Origin: CAWDVH01 sp963805705
GTDB lineage: Bacteria > Actinomycetota > Actinomycetes > Streptosporangiales > Streptosporangiaceae
DNA: 64,000 nt
NCBI GenBank assembly: GCA_963805705.1
Contig: CAWDVH010000005.1
Coordinates: 1,364,001-1,428,000, forward strand
Direction of reading: 5' to 3'
In this document: piece by piece, positions 47,064 to 55,575 of the stretch
How positions within the stretch are numbered: position 1 is the stretch's first letter
How the letters are laid out: each line of letters begins with the position of its first letter
The notes under the pieces: generated by a model
Told to the model about the DNA's origin: nothing
Seen by the model: only the letters and a program-made list of their open reading frames with translations
The model's database searches: none
Program-made: the position numbers and the translations under genes

Positions 47064-47170
47064 TCTGCACGGCCATGATTCGCAGCCTGCGTCAGGACGC
47101 GCAGGGCGTGCGGCTCGCGTAATGCGGGACCTCGCGCGCTACTGGCTGGGCGACCGACACGACTGCCACC

Positions 47171-47929
47171 TCATGAGGAGATCAGTTGCTGGCCGCCGTC
47201 GATGTCATAGGTGGCGCCGGTCAGGGCGGTGTTGGCCATGATGTGCACGGCGAGCGCGGCGACGTCGGCCGGACCGACGACGCGCCCGATGGGGAGCGTC
47301 GCGCGGAGCTGGTCGCGGCGAGCTTCGAGGTCCTCGCCGAGCAGCGTGGCGGACAGCGGTGTGTCGACGAAGCCGGCGGCGATGAGGTTGACCCTGATCG
47401 GCGCCACCTCGACCGCGAGGTTGGCGATCAGGGCGGGCAGTGCGGCGGTGGCCGCGGCAGCAAGCGACAGGCCGGGTCCGCGTTCCCCGCTGGTGCCGGC
47501 CATGAACAGCAGCGTGCCTCCGGCCCGTACCTTCCCGACGGCCTGCTGCGCGACGGTAACAGCCAGCCATAGGTGCGCGTCGAAACCGTGGTGTGCCCGT
47601 TCGCGGTCAAGATCGGCGAGGGGCGCATAGTACGGGCCCGGGCCGGTGACCATGACGTGGTCGATGGGTGCAGGCAGCTCCTGGAAGAATTTCTCCAGCT
47701 GGCCGAAGTCGGTGGCGTCGAAGGCCGTGGTGCCCCGCGCGCCGACTTCCACGGCCGCCTGCCGGAGCCGGTCGGGATTTCGGCCGGCGAGGATGACGTC
47801 CGCGGCCTCAGCCCGGGCGCGCCGGGCGGTCTCCAGCCCGATGCCGGAGCTGCCGCCGATCACCACGACCGTTTGCCCGGCCAGCTCTGGTTCTCGCTGG
47901 GCCGAAACAGGAGTGGTCGTGCTCGTCAT
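47171..47929 (-). CDS. SDR-family oxidoreductase lacking the usual Tyr-Lys pair
   Basis: 252 aa, ATG 47929 with GGAGGA upstream. The cofactor motif is clear: VVVIGGSSGIGLETARR (GxxxGxG type). Where classical SDRs have YxxxK the sequence is GPGLSLAAAATAALPALIAN, with neither Tyr nor Lys; Ser in AGTSGERG is present. The C-terminal half is otherwise normal (PIRVNLIAAGFVDTPLSA, TYDIDGGQQLI). It may be a divergent SDR with another proton donor or a non-catalytic binder. It is the last gene before the aceA hairpins on the opposite strand. Confidence 0.88.
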   Translation of the reverse strand: MTSTTTPVSAQREPELAGQTVVVIGGSSGIGLETARRARAEAADVILAGRNPDRLRQAAVEVGARGTTAFDATDFGQLEKFFQELPAPIDHVMVTGPGPYYAPLADLDRERAHHGFDAHLWLAVTVAQQAVGKVRAGGTLLFMAGTSGERGPGLSLAAAATAALPALIANLAVEVAPIRVNLIAAGFVDTPLSATLLGEDLEARRDQLRATLPIGRVVGPADVAALAVHIMANTALTGATYDIDGGQQLISS

Positions 47930-48012
47930 GCTTCCTCCGCTGGATGCTCATCGGGACAGCCTCGCCTGCTGAGCGGCCATGGGCCGGGCTGGCTGGGGTC
48001 ATGTCGGCGATA

Positions 48013-48408
48013 TCAGCCTGAACGGCCCGGCATTTGCTCGGCCAGAGCTGCCCGCGACTCGGGCGGGTCGAAGGGGTCGGCGAAGTACTGCGTCTCATGG
48101 GCGACGAGGCCACCCGAGAACTCCATGATGCTCACCGAGTCGGAGGGTACGCCGTCGTAGCTGATCACGCACTCGCTCACCCATAGGTCCCCGGCGCCGG
48201 TGATCCGCAGCACGCTGAAGTGCCGCTCCGCCGGGTGGCCGCCGCGCTGCGCGGCGATGCTGGCGCGGCCGCGGAACCGTTCTCCCGACTGCGGGTAGTC
48301 CAGGATCGCGTCCGCTGCGTAGATGGCGTGCTCCGCCGCGTTGTCCCCCTGCTCGGAGGCCTGCCAATGCCCCATGATCCTCGCCCTGACCTGCTCGTCA
48401 CCGTCCAT
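48013..48408 (-). CDS. NTF2/SnoaL-like small protein
   Basis: 131 aa, ATG 48408 with GGAG 7 nt upstream. Typical cone-fold segments: MGHWQASEQGDNAAEHAIYA, ILDYPQSGERFRGRASIAAQ, and the strand MEFSGGLVAHETQYFADPF. Such proteins may be isomerases, hydrolases or ligand binders. It lies 83 nt upstream of the SDR gene on the same strand and could be transcribed with it. It is divergent from a peroxiredoxin-like gene. Function unassigned. Confidence 0.8.
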   Translation of the reverse strand: MDGDEQVRARIMGHWQASEQGDNAAEHAIYAADAILDYPQSGERFRGRASIAAQRGGHPAERHFSVLRITGAGDLWVSECVISYDGVPSDSVSIMEFSGGLVAHETQYFADPFDPPESRAALAEQMPGRSG

Positions 48409-48565
48409 TGTCGCGCTCCTGAAGTCCGCTGGGCGGGCTGGGCTGTCCGCACCTGTATCGTCACTGGTTCAGCTGCCTTGAAGCTATCCCCCCGGGGCGC
48501 CGCTGAGAACGGCGTTGTTGCGACCCAGTTGACAGTGGCACGATGTAAGTCCGGCACTTGAGGCC

Positions 48566-49183
48566 ATGAGAGGCAGTCATCCGATGCGTCCTGACATCCG
48601 GCCTGGCGGTAGCTTCCCCGATTACGCTCTGCCGGACCACACCGGCACGGTGCGTGCGCTCAGCGAGCTTCAGGGCCGTGATCCGCTGATCCTCACCCTG
48701 GCGCGCGGCAACTACTGCCCTAAAGAGCACCAGCAGCACCTTGAGCTGGCGGCCAGCTACCCGAAGATCGCGGTGGGCTACACCCAGATCGCCACTATTG
48801 CCACCGACGACCATCACACCCTGCAAGAGTTCCGCGCGTCGGTGGGCGCCCAGTGGACCTTCCTGTCCGATCCCGGCCGGACCGTCCAGAAGGACCTGGA
48901 CATCCAGGAGTACACCGACCCCGAGCACAACCCCATGATCCCGCACACCCTGGTGCTCAAGCCGGGGCTGGTCATTCACAGTGTCTATAACGGCTACTGG
49001 TTCTGGGGCCGCCCGTCGTTCTACGACCTGTGGCATGACCTGCGTGCCGCCACCAGCGAGATCCGCCCGGACTGGGATCTGAGCACCCCGGGGCTCCGCG
49101 AAGCCTGGGATGCGGGCGACTTTTCGCGCTTTCACGGCTGGGACCGGCGGTCCCCCGAGTCGACGCCGACATCGTATGAGTGA
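48566..49183 (+). CDS. Peroxiredoxin/AhpC-TSA-like redoxin
   Basis: 205 aa from ATG 48566; ATG 48584 (MRPDIRPGGSFPDYAL) is also plausible. The N terminus has the redoxin pattern FPDYALPDHTGTVRALSEL. The reactive Cys appears in GNYCPKEHQQH, where classical peroxiredoxins have a TxxC motif. The middle (FRASVGAQWTFLSDPGRTVQ) and the IPHTLVLKPGLVIHSVYNG strand fit the thioredoxin fold. A single conserved Cys suggests a 1-Cys mechanism or another thiol chemistry. It is divergent from the NTF2-like gene. Confidence 0.78.
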   Translation: MRGSHPMRPDIRPGGSFPDYALPDHTGTVRALSELQGRDPLILTLARGNYCPKEHQQHLELAASYPKIAVGYTQIATIATDDHHTLQEFRASVGAQWTFLSDPGRTVQKDLDIQEYTDPEHNPMIPHTLVLKPGLVIHSVYNGYWFWGRPSFYDLWHDLRAATSEIRPDWDLSTPGLREAWDAGDFSRFHGWDRRSPESTPTSYE

Positions 49184-49204
49184 CCGGGCGACGATTGTCG
49201 CTCT

Positions 49205-49242
49205 GTCACCTGGCTAAGCCGCGGTCACTTGGCTAAGCCGCG
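49205..49242. repeat. Two 19-nt tandem repeats
   Basis: GTCACCTGGCTAAGCCGCG (49205-49223) is followed directly by the same 19-mer with one change, C to T (49224-49242). It lies between the redoxin stop and the nitronate monooxygenase-like gene. Confidence 0.9.
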
Positions 49243-49303
49243 GCGAGATAAACACGGCAGGCCACCTGGTGGCCCGCAAAGATCGCGGAGGGGGGCGAAG
49301 GCA

Positions 49304-50254
49304 GTGACCACGCCGGTATGCGAGATGCTCGGGATTGAGCAGCCCATCGTCCAGGCACCCATGGCTGCGATCCCCCGCCTGGCCGCGGCGGTGTCGAATG
49401 CCGGCGCGCTCGGCATGGTGACGCTGACCTGGTCCGCTGACGCCGGAGCCGTCGTCCGGGAGACGGCGGCGCTGACCGCGCGGCCGTTCGGCGGCAACTT
49501 CGTTCTCACCTCAGATCACCACCGTCGCCTGGACCAGGCCCTCGAAGCCGGCCTGCGGATCGTCTCGTTCATGTGGGGGGATCCCAGCGGCTACGTCAAG
49601 CCTGTGCACGACGCCGGCGGACTTGTCCTGCACACGGTCGGCAGCGCCGAGGAGGCACGGCGGGCCGTCGCCTCCGGCGCGGACGTGATCGTCGCGCAGG
49701 GCTGGGAGGCCGGCGGGCACGTCTGGGGCAAGGTCGCGACACTGCCGCTGGTGCCCGCTGTGGTGGACGCGGTGACGCCGGTGCCGGTGATCGCGGCCGG
49801 CGGGATCGGTGACGCGCGCGGCGTCGCCGCGGTGCTCGCCCTGGGCGCCCAGGCCGCGTGGCTGGGCACGCGGTTCCTGCTGGCCGAGGAGATGCCGATC
49901 CACGAGGACTACCGGCGCCGGCTGATAGCCGCGGCCGAGACCGATCCGCAGTGGTATCCCAACCTGTATGACGTCGGGTGGCCCAGCTCCCCCCACCGCG
50001 CCCTCCGCAACTCAACCGCCACCGCGTGGGAGGCCGCGGGCCGTCCCCCAGATGACCAGCGGCCAGGAGAAGGCGACGTGATCGCGCACTTCGCCTCCGG
50101 CGAATCCATCGTTCGCTACGAGCCAGCGCCGCCGATGGCCGGGACCACCGGGGACATCGAAGCGCTCTCGATGTGGGCCGGACAGAGCGTCGCACTCGCG
50201 AGACAGCCACAGTCAGCGGCGGACATCGTGACCGAGCTCACCTCCCGCCTGTGA
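49304..50254 (+). CDS. Nitronate monooxygenase-like FMN oxidoreductase
   Basis: 316 aa from GTG 49304, preceded by GGAGG and GAAGG. FMN-binding TIM barrel of the 2-nitropropane dioxygenase family: QPIVQAPMAAIPRLAAAVSN, VIVAQGWEAGGHVWG (catalytic His), VIAAGGIGDARGVAAVLALG, WLGTRFLLAEEMPIHEDY. Related enzymes are nitronate monooxygenases, quinone reductases and FabK-type enoyl reductases; the His and QGWEAGGH favour nitronate-type. No neighbour points to the physiological role. Confidence 0.87.
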   Translation: MTTPVCEMLGIEQPIVQAPMAAIPRLAAAVSNAGALGMVTLTWSADAGAVVRETAALTARPFGGNFVLTSDHHRRLDQALEAGLRIVSFMWGDPSGYVKPVHDAGGLVLHTVGSAEEARRAVASGADVIVAQGWEAGGHVWGKVATLPLVPAVVDAVTPVPVIAAGGIGDARGVAAVLALGAQAAWLGTRFLLAEEMPIHEDYRRRLIAAAETDPQWYPNLYDVGWPSSPHRALRNSTATAWEAAGRPPDDQRPGEGDVIAHFASGESIVRYEPAPPMAGTTGDIEALSMWAGQSVALARQPQSAADIVTELTSRL

Positions 50255-50390
50255 TCCGGTCCTCGGCGCGGGGCCAGGACAGGTCGAACGGCCCGGCTCG
50301 CAGGGCGCGGTTCGACCTGGAGAGGAACGCCAGCCTTGAGTCACCACGGTGCGGCTCGCGGTAGCGGCTGGCAGCTGGGACGATCACGGC

Positions 50391-51149
50391 ATGACCCGGA
50401 CATTCGAGGATCTTGTCGCCGAGGCGGCTGCGATCTCGGTCGACGGCTGGGATTTCTCCTGGCTGGATGGCCGGGCGAGTGAGGAGCGTCCGTCCTGGGG
50501 CTACGCGCGGATGATGGCCGCGCGGATGGCGGCGGCGGGCGCCGCGCTGGATATCCAGACCGGCGGCGGGGAGGTTCTCGCCGGCGTATCCGAGCTGCCG
50601 GTCCTGACGGTCGCGACGGAGTCGTGGCCGCCGAACGTCGTGCGCGCCACGCGCAGGCTGCACCCGCGCGGCGTCGCGGTCGTCGCCCACGACGACGCGC
50701 AGCCGCTCCCGTTCGCCGCGGGCGCCTTCGACCTGGTGGTATGCCGCCATCCGATCAGTACCCGCTGGACGGAGATCAGCCGGGTACTGCGGCCGGGCGG
50801 GATGTACTTCTCCCAGCAGGTGGGGCCCGAGAGCGTCGGCGAGCTGACCGACTTCTTCCTGGGCCCGCAGCCGCCGGGCACATCAGGACGCGAGCCCGAG
50901 CTGGCCAGGGCGGCGGCCCAGGCGGCCGGGCTCACGGTAACCGATCTGCGCTCGCAGTCGCTGCGCGCTGAGTTCTGCGATGTCGGCGCGGTCGTCTACT
51001 TCCTGCGCAAGGTGATCTGGATCGTACCGGGGTTCAGCGTCGAGGGATATCGCGCGGAGCTTGAGGCCCTGCACGACCGCATCCAGGCCGAGGGGCCGTT
51101 CCTGGCCACGACGCGGCGGTTCCTGATCGAGGCCGTCAAGCTGGCCTGA
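50391..51149 (+). CDS. SAM-dependent class I methyltransferase
   Basis: 252 aa from ATG 50391 (MTRTFEDLVAEAAAI). The Rossmann-like fold shows a weak motif I (ALDIQTGGGEVLAG), motif post-I (TVATESWPPNVVRATRRL), motif II (DDAQPLPFAAGAFDLVVCRH) and motif III (EISRVLRPGGMYFSQQVGP). The target is not evident. Its last 14 nt overlap the convergent glycosyltransferase gene. Confidence 0.88.
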   Translation: MTRTFEDLVAEAAAISVDGWDFSWLDGRASEERPSWGYARMMAARMAAAGAALDIQTGGGEVLAGVSELPVLTVATESWPPNVVRATRRLHPRGVAVVAHDDAQPLPFAAGAFDLVVCRHPISTRWTEISRVLRPGGMYFSQQVGPESVGELTDFFLGPQPPGTSGREPELARAAAQAAGLTVTDLRSQSLRAEFCDVGAVVYFLRKVIWIVPGFSVEGYRAELEALHDRIQAEGPFLATTRRFLIEAVKLA

Positions 51150-52200
51150 TGACGCGCCGCAGCGCGACCCGGGCCTGGTTCAGCGGTTCCAGGACACAAT
51201 AGGTACGGTAGGCGCCGCGCTCGACCAGGCGGAAATTCGCGCCGCGGGCACCAGGGGGCTGGCGGTAGGCCGCCGGGCGGTACCGGGTGAAGTCGTCGTG
51301 CATGCGCAGGAAGAACGCCCGGCGGTCGGCTCGCGGGACCAGGCCACGGCGCCCGATCGGCCCGATCCCGGCGCCGGTGGTCTGCAGGATGGTCGTGTAG
51401 TGCCAGATCGCACGCTCGAACACGGCCGCCTGGACCGCGTCGGTGACCGCGGCATCGCCGTCGGCGACCCGTTTGGCCAGGAAATCGAAGACCTTCTGGT
51501 AGGCGGTGAAGATAGCGAAATTGCCGCCGCTCGTGGTGGCCATGAAGGATCCGGGCCGACGCCGCCGGTACTGGTAGCAGACCCGGTCCAGCGTCGCGAT
51601 CCGGCCCGCTTCCAGCAGCGCAGCGCAGGTCACGAGCACGTCCTCATGAATTCCCGCGGCGAACGGCACGTCGAGCCGCTGCAGGAAAGCGCGGCTGAAT
51701 ACCTTGCTCCAGGACGTCATGGTGAGGTTGATCAGCTGCGGCTGCTGGGCGAGCGTCCAGGTTCCGGGCGGCGCATCGCGCAGCAGCCGCCGGCCGTGGC
51801 TCGGCTCTGTCGCGCCGTCCGGGTACAGGTTCTCGTAGCCGATCAGCAGCACGTCCGGATCCTCGCGCGCGAGCCGCTGCGCTATCGCCTCCAGCGCGCC
51901 GTGCGCCATCAGGTCGTCGCCGTCGATGAACCAGACGTAGTCGCCGCTGGCCTTCGCCAGGCCGACGTTGCGGGCGTGGCCGGGACCGCCAGTGGCCGCC
52001 AGGTGCAGGACCTGCAGGCGCGGGTCCAGCGCGGCGCGGGCGGCCAGGATCCTGGCGCAGCCGTCGGGAGACGCGTCGTCAACGGCGATCACCTCGATGT
52101 CGGCGCCCGGCTGCGCGAGAACCGAGTCAAGGCACCCGGCCAGGTACTGCTCAACGCCGTAGACGGGCAGCACGATGCTGATGCGGGGAGGTGCTGGCAT
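51136..52200 (-). CDS. Family 2 glycosyltransferase
   Basis: 354 aa, ATG 52200. The N-terminal GT-A domain has ISIVLPVYGVEQYLAGCLDS, the nucleotide-binding EVIAVDDASPDG, RNVGLAKASGDYVWFIDGDD (DxD) and an ED motif in GIHEDVLVTC. The C-terminal 120 residues resemble the helical tail of teichoic-acid-type transferases found in actinobacteria. It follows mmpL by 20 nt, so marR-mmpL-glycosyltransferase look like one unit. It may add sugar to a cell-wall polymer or a lipid moved by the MMPL protein. Confidence 0.9.
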   Translation of the reverse strand: MPAPPRISIVLPVYGVEQYLAGCLDSVLAQPGADIEVIAVDDASPDGCARILAARAALDPRLQVLHLAATGGPGHARNVGLAKASGDYVWFIDGDDLMAHGALEAIAQRLAREDPDVLLIGYENLYPDGATEPSHGRRLLRDAPPGTWTLAQQPQLINLTMTSWSKVFSRAFLQRLDVPFAAGIHEDVLVTCAALLEAGRIATLDRVCYQYRRRRPGSFMATTSGGNFAIFTAYQKVFDFLAKRVADGDAAVTDAVQAAVFERAIWHYTTILQTTGAGIGPIGRRGLVPRADRRAFFLRMHDDFTRYRPAAYRQPPGARGANFRLVERGAYRTYCVLEPLNQARVALRRVIRPA

Positions 52201-52220
52201 TTCAGCCGCTGAGCCGCGGC

Positions 52221-54677
52221 TCAGCGCGTCGGGTCGGGCTGCGGCTGCACCGCGACCGGATCCGCTCCTGCGGCGGCGAGCGGCTCGGGCTGGTCAATGG
52301 TGATCTTGGAAGGCCACCAGTTCCACTTGCCGAGCAGGACAACGGTGGAGGGCACCAGCAGCGTGCGGACCAGGAATGTGTCCATCAGGATGCCGAGGGC
52401 CAGGCCGAGGGCGATGTCCCGGAACTGGCTGCCGCCCGCCCCGCTGCCCGCCACCAGGCCGAATACGACGAACGTACCGGCCAGCACCAGGCCCGCCGAG
52501 GTCACCGTCGTGCCGGTCATGCCGATCGCGCGGGTCACCGCCTCGCGCAGCGGCAGCTTGTGGGCCTCTTCCCTGATCCTCGTCATCACCAGGATGTTGT
52601 AGTCCTCGCCGAGGGCGAGCAGGAAGATGAACATCAGGAACGGCATGAAGAACACCAGCCCGCCGCTCCCCTCGATCTTGATGAACAGCAGCACCGACAG
52701 GCCGAGCGCGGCCAGATAGGACAGCCCCACCGACGCGATCAGGTACAGCGGCGCGATCAGGCTGCGCAGCACGATGGCGAGCAGGATGCCGATGACCAGG
52801 ATCGCGATCGGGATCACCTTGGCCAGGTCGCTATTGGAGACCGAGCTGATGTCATGGAAGGCCGGGGCCTCGCCGCCGACCCCGGACGCGACGGCCCCCA
52901 CGGACGCGGCGACCCGGCTGGTCTCCGCCCGGATCACGGGAACCGCGTTCAGGGCGGGGGTGCTGCCGGGATCACCGGCCGCCAGGCCGGCCGAGAACTG
53001 CACGGTGCGGCCGTCCGGGCTGACGTAGTTCGAGGTCGCCCGGTAGAGCTGATACAGGCCCGGCGAGACCTTGGTGCCCGGCGGCGGCGTGGCCGGCAGC
53101 GCCTTGGCCGGGCCGAGCTGCGCGTGCAGGGCGCTATATGCGGCGGGCGGCAGGGTCGCGCCGGCCGGGTTCAGCGGCCCGGTGATCTGCGTGAAGACCG
53201 GGCTGGCCTTAAGCTCCGTCGTCGCCTTGGCGATCGGTGACGGATCATCCCAGGCGGGCTCGCGGAATTTGAAGATCAGGCTGGTCGGGTTGGCCGACGA
53301 CTGCGGGAAGTGCCTGGCCAGCAGCGCATTACCCGCCGCCGAGTCGCTGCCGGCCGGCGCGCTGGTGTTGCCGCCGAAGCCAGACGAGCTGTAGCCGAGG
53401 ACGACCAGGGCCAGCGCGCCGAACACCACCACTCCGGTCACCAGGGTCACGACCGGGCGGCGCACGATGCGGCCGGCCACCCGGCCCCAGACTCCCGGCT
53501 TGCCCGTGCCCTGGATGCTCCATGGCAGCAGCTTCGGCCGGTGGAAGAGCGCGCGGAACAGCGACCGCTTCATGGCCAGGATCGACAGCCGGATCGACAA
53601 GATCGCGGGCAGCAGCGTGAGGCCGGCGATCAGCGTGACGCCGATGGCGATCGCGAACGGGATGCCGAGGTTGGAGTAGAACGGGAAGCTGGCGAACAGC
53701 AGAGTCAGGACCGCGGCGATGACCGTGGCCGCCGAGAACGTTATCGACTCCCCGACCTTGGTCAGGGAGCGGACCAGCGCCTGCTTGGCCGGCGGCCGCG
53801 AGCGGGTCAGGTCGCGCAGCATGCTGCCGCCCAGGCCGCGAGAGCCCGGGTAGTACTCGCCTCCCTGATCGTGCGGGACGCCGCGCAGTTCCTCCCTGGC
53901 CCGGAAGACCAGGAACAGGCCGTAATCGGTACCCGCGCCGAGCACCAGGACGATCATCAGGTACTGGGCCAGCGGGGAGACCTGCAGGCCGTGCTGGGCG
54001 GCCTCCGCCACCAGGGGCCCGGAGATGGTCACCGCAAAGATGGCGGGAATGACCGTCACTAGCGCGAGAGTGAACGACCGGAAGATGAGCACGAGCAGCA
54101 CGATGATGAAGACCAGGGACAGGTCCTGGACCTTGTTGCCGGTATTGCCGGTGGCCTTCTGCTGGTCGACGGCCACGGCCGTATCGCCGGCCAGGTGCAC
54201 GTCGAGCCCGGCGGGCAGCCCCGCGTGAGCGATCTTGGCCCGCAGCGCGTTCACCAGGTCGAGCTGCTCATTCTGGCCCCCGCTGCTCTGCGTGGCCAGT
54301 ACCAGCAGCTGCTCGGCCTGGCCGTCGGGGGAACGGCCTACGTCGACTACCCGGCTGACGGACGGCACATCGGCGAGCTTGGGCTGCAATGCGGTGAGAG
54401 CAGCCACATCGGCGCTGCTCAGGGCTGATCCGGATCGCGCCGCGACGACCGGGACCGGCAGCAGGTTCGCGGTGCCGAACGGCGCGGCGAGCGTCGCCGC
54501 CTGCTCGCTGGGCGCGCTGGCGGGCAGGAATTTGGCATTGTTGCTCTGGGTGACGCTGGACAGCGAGGGCAGCAGCGCCACCGCCGCGACGGCTGCGGCG
54601 ATCCACGCCAGCGTCACCAGCCAGCGGAACCGCACGCAGAAACGGCCGAGGCCGCCAAAAATCGCATCGATGTGCAT
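52221..54677 (-). CDS. MMPL/RND family transporter
   Basis: 818 aa, ATG 54677. It has the two-fold MMPL layout: helix 1 (RFRWLVTLAWIAAAVAAVAL), a large extracytoplasmic domain, helices 2-6 with the family motif VLGAGTDYGLFLVFRAREEL, then a second extracytoplasmic domain and helices 8-12 with ALGEDYNILVMTRIREEAHK. These motifs carry the proton-relay Asp/Tyr residues. Such proteins export lipids, siderophores or drugs. It is transcribed after a MarR gene (59 nt gap), which probably represses it. Confidence 0.93.
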   Translation of the reverse strand: MHIDAIFGGLGRFCVRFRWLVTLAWIAAAVAAVALLPSLSSVTQSNNAKFLPASAPSEQAATLAAPFGTANLLPVPVVAARSGSALSSADVAALTALQPKLADVPSVSRVVDVGRSPDGQAEQLLVLATQSSGGQNEQLDLVNALRAKIAHAGLPAGLDVHLAGDTAVAVDQQKATGNTGNKVQDLSLVFIIVLLVLIFRSFTLALVTVIPAIFAVTISGPLVAEAAQHGLQVSPLAQYLMIVLVLGAGTDYGLFLVFRAREELRGVPHDQGGEYYPGSRGLGGSMLRDLTRSRPPAKQALVRSLTKVGESITFSAATVIAAVLTLLFASFPFYSNLGIPFAIAIGVTLIAGLTLLPAILSIRLSILAMKRSLFRALFHRPKLLPWSIQGTGKPGVWGRVAGRIVRRPVVTLVTGVVVFGALALVVLGYSSSGFGGNTSAPAGSDSAAGNALLARHFPQSSANPTSLIFKFREPAWDDPSPIAKATTELKASPVFTQITGPLNPAGATLPPAAYSALHAQLGPAKALPATPPPGTKVSPGLYQLYRATSNYVSPDGRTVQFSAGLAAGDPGSTPALNAVPVIRAETSRVAASVGAVASGVGGEAPAFHDISSVSNSDLAKVIPIAILVIGILLAIVLRSLIAPLYLIASVGLSYLAALGLSVLLFIKIEGSGGLVFFMPFLMFIFLLALGEDYNILVMTRIREEAHKLPLREAVTRAIGMTGTTVTSAGLVLAGTFVVFGLVAGSGAGGSQFRDIALGLALGILMDTFLVRTLLVPSTVVLLGKWNWWPSKITIDQPEPLAAAGADPVAVQPQPDPTR

Positions 54678-54736
54678 GACAACTCAGCCTAACGTGAAGC
54701 CTGTTTACCTGATGCCGCCAGCCCCGCCGTGCGGCC

Positions 54737-55219
54737 TCAGCCCCCGGCCTGCCGGGGCGGCTCGTCCGCGAGCGTATCGACCGCCGCGGTGAGCTGGCGC
54801 AGGGCCGGAAGCGAGGTCTCCAGGGTGGCCAGGCTCTCCGGCGCCAGCGCGGCGAGGGCCTTCTGCAGGATCCGCGTGTTGATCTGCTGCCAGCAGGTCA
54901 CCGCGTCCTGGCCGGTTGCGGTCAGCCCCATCGTGGCGGTGCGCCGGTCCCCGGTGCTCTCGGCCCGGGTGATCAGCTGTTCCCGGAGCAGGCCGTTGAC
55001 CAGCGTGGCGACGGAGCTGGGGGCCAGCCGGAGCATCCGGGCCAGCTGCCCGGGCCGGGCACCGGGATTCTCGGCCAGGCAGGACAGGAATTCCAGCTGC
55101 GCCACCGACAGGCCGCCCGGCAGCTCCCCGCCCGTGCCCTCGGCCCTGGCCGCGCGGCGCATGGCGCGCCGCAGCCGGGAGACTACGTCGGCGATCTGCG
55201 GCCCGACGGTGTCAGCCAT
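54737..55219 (-). CDS. MarR-family transcriptional regulator
   Basis: 160 aa, ATG 55219. The winged helix-turn-helix is LSVAQLEFLSCLAENPGARP, QLARMLRLAPSSVATLVNGL and the wing ITRAESTGDRRTATMGLTATG. It heads the unit with the MMPL exporter and glycosyltransferase. Autoregulation from the intergenic region upstream is likely, and an imperfect dyad, GGCGAT-T-ATCGCC at 55351-55363, is one candidate site. Confidence 0.93.
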   Translation of the reverse strand: MADTVGPQIADVVSRLRRAMRRAARAEGTGGELPGGLSVAQLEFLSCLAENPGARPGQLARMLRLAPSSVATLVNGLLREQLITRAESTGDRRTATMGLTATGQDAVTCWQQINTRILQKALAALAPESLATLETSLPALRQLTAAVDTLADEPPRQAGG

Positions 55220-55575
55220 CGCCGGGGCCGGCTGACGGCCCGGCGATGGCAGGGTTCGGCATGACGGCCAGCATAACCAGGGGCCGGCGCAGGCTCCCGC
55301 TGCGGCGCCAACCGCCCTCGCGGCCCGGCGTGTGCGCGGGGACCAGGGCGGGCGATTATCGCCGTTCGGCTAACCCCGGCGCCACGACCTGAATACTCTG
55401 CCGCTCAGTGCTGGTCACAGAGGTGGCCTGGCCGCAGGTCCGGATTTCCGCCAGCTCGTGCGGGACATGCCGGGCGCGGTGCTGGCCAGGCGGCCTCCGG
55501 ACGGACAGACTCATTGCTGGGGGGGAAGGTCCGAGCTTCGCCCCTGCGCGGCCGGGCAGCGCGGAAGGGACGCCG
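55220..55575. other. 356-nt divergent promoter region between marR and sepH
   Basis: No gene is evident. The region holds the short inverted repeat GGCGAT-T-ATCGCC (55351-55363), too tight for a hairpin but possible as an operator for MarR. The frame of sepH stays open back to 55408 without a ribosome site or family similarity. I see no riboswitch-like structure. Confidence 0.5.

Noticed and set aside
55500..55560. RNase P RNA-like GGAAGGTCCGAGCTTC stretch
   Set aside because: Only a short resemblance to the conserved P4 region; none of the other RNase P signatures occur within 400 nt.
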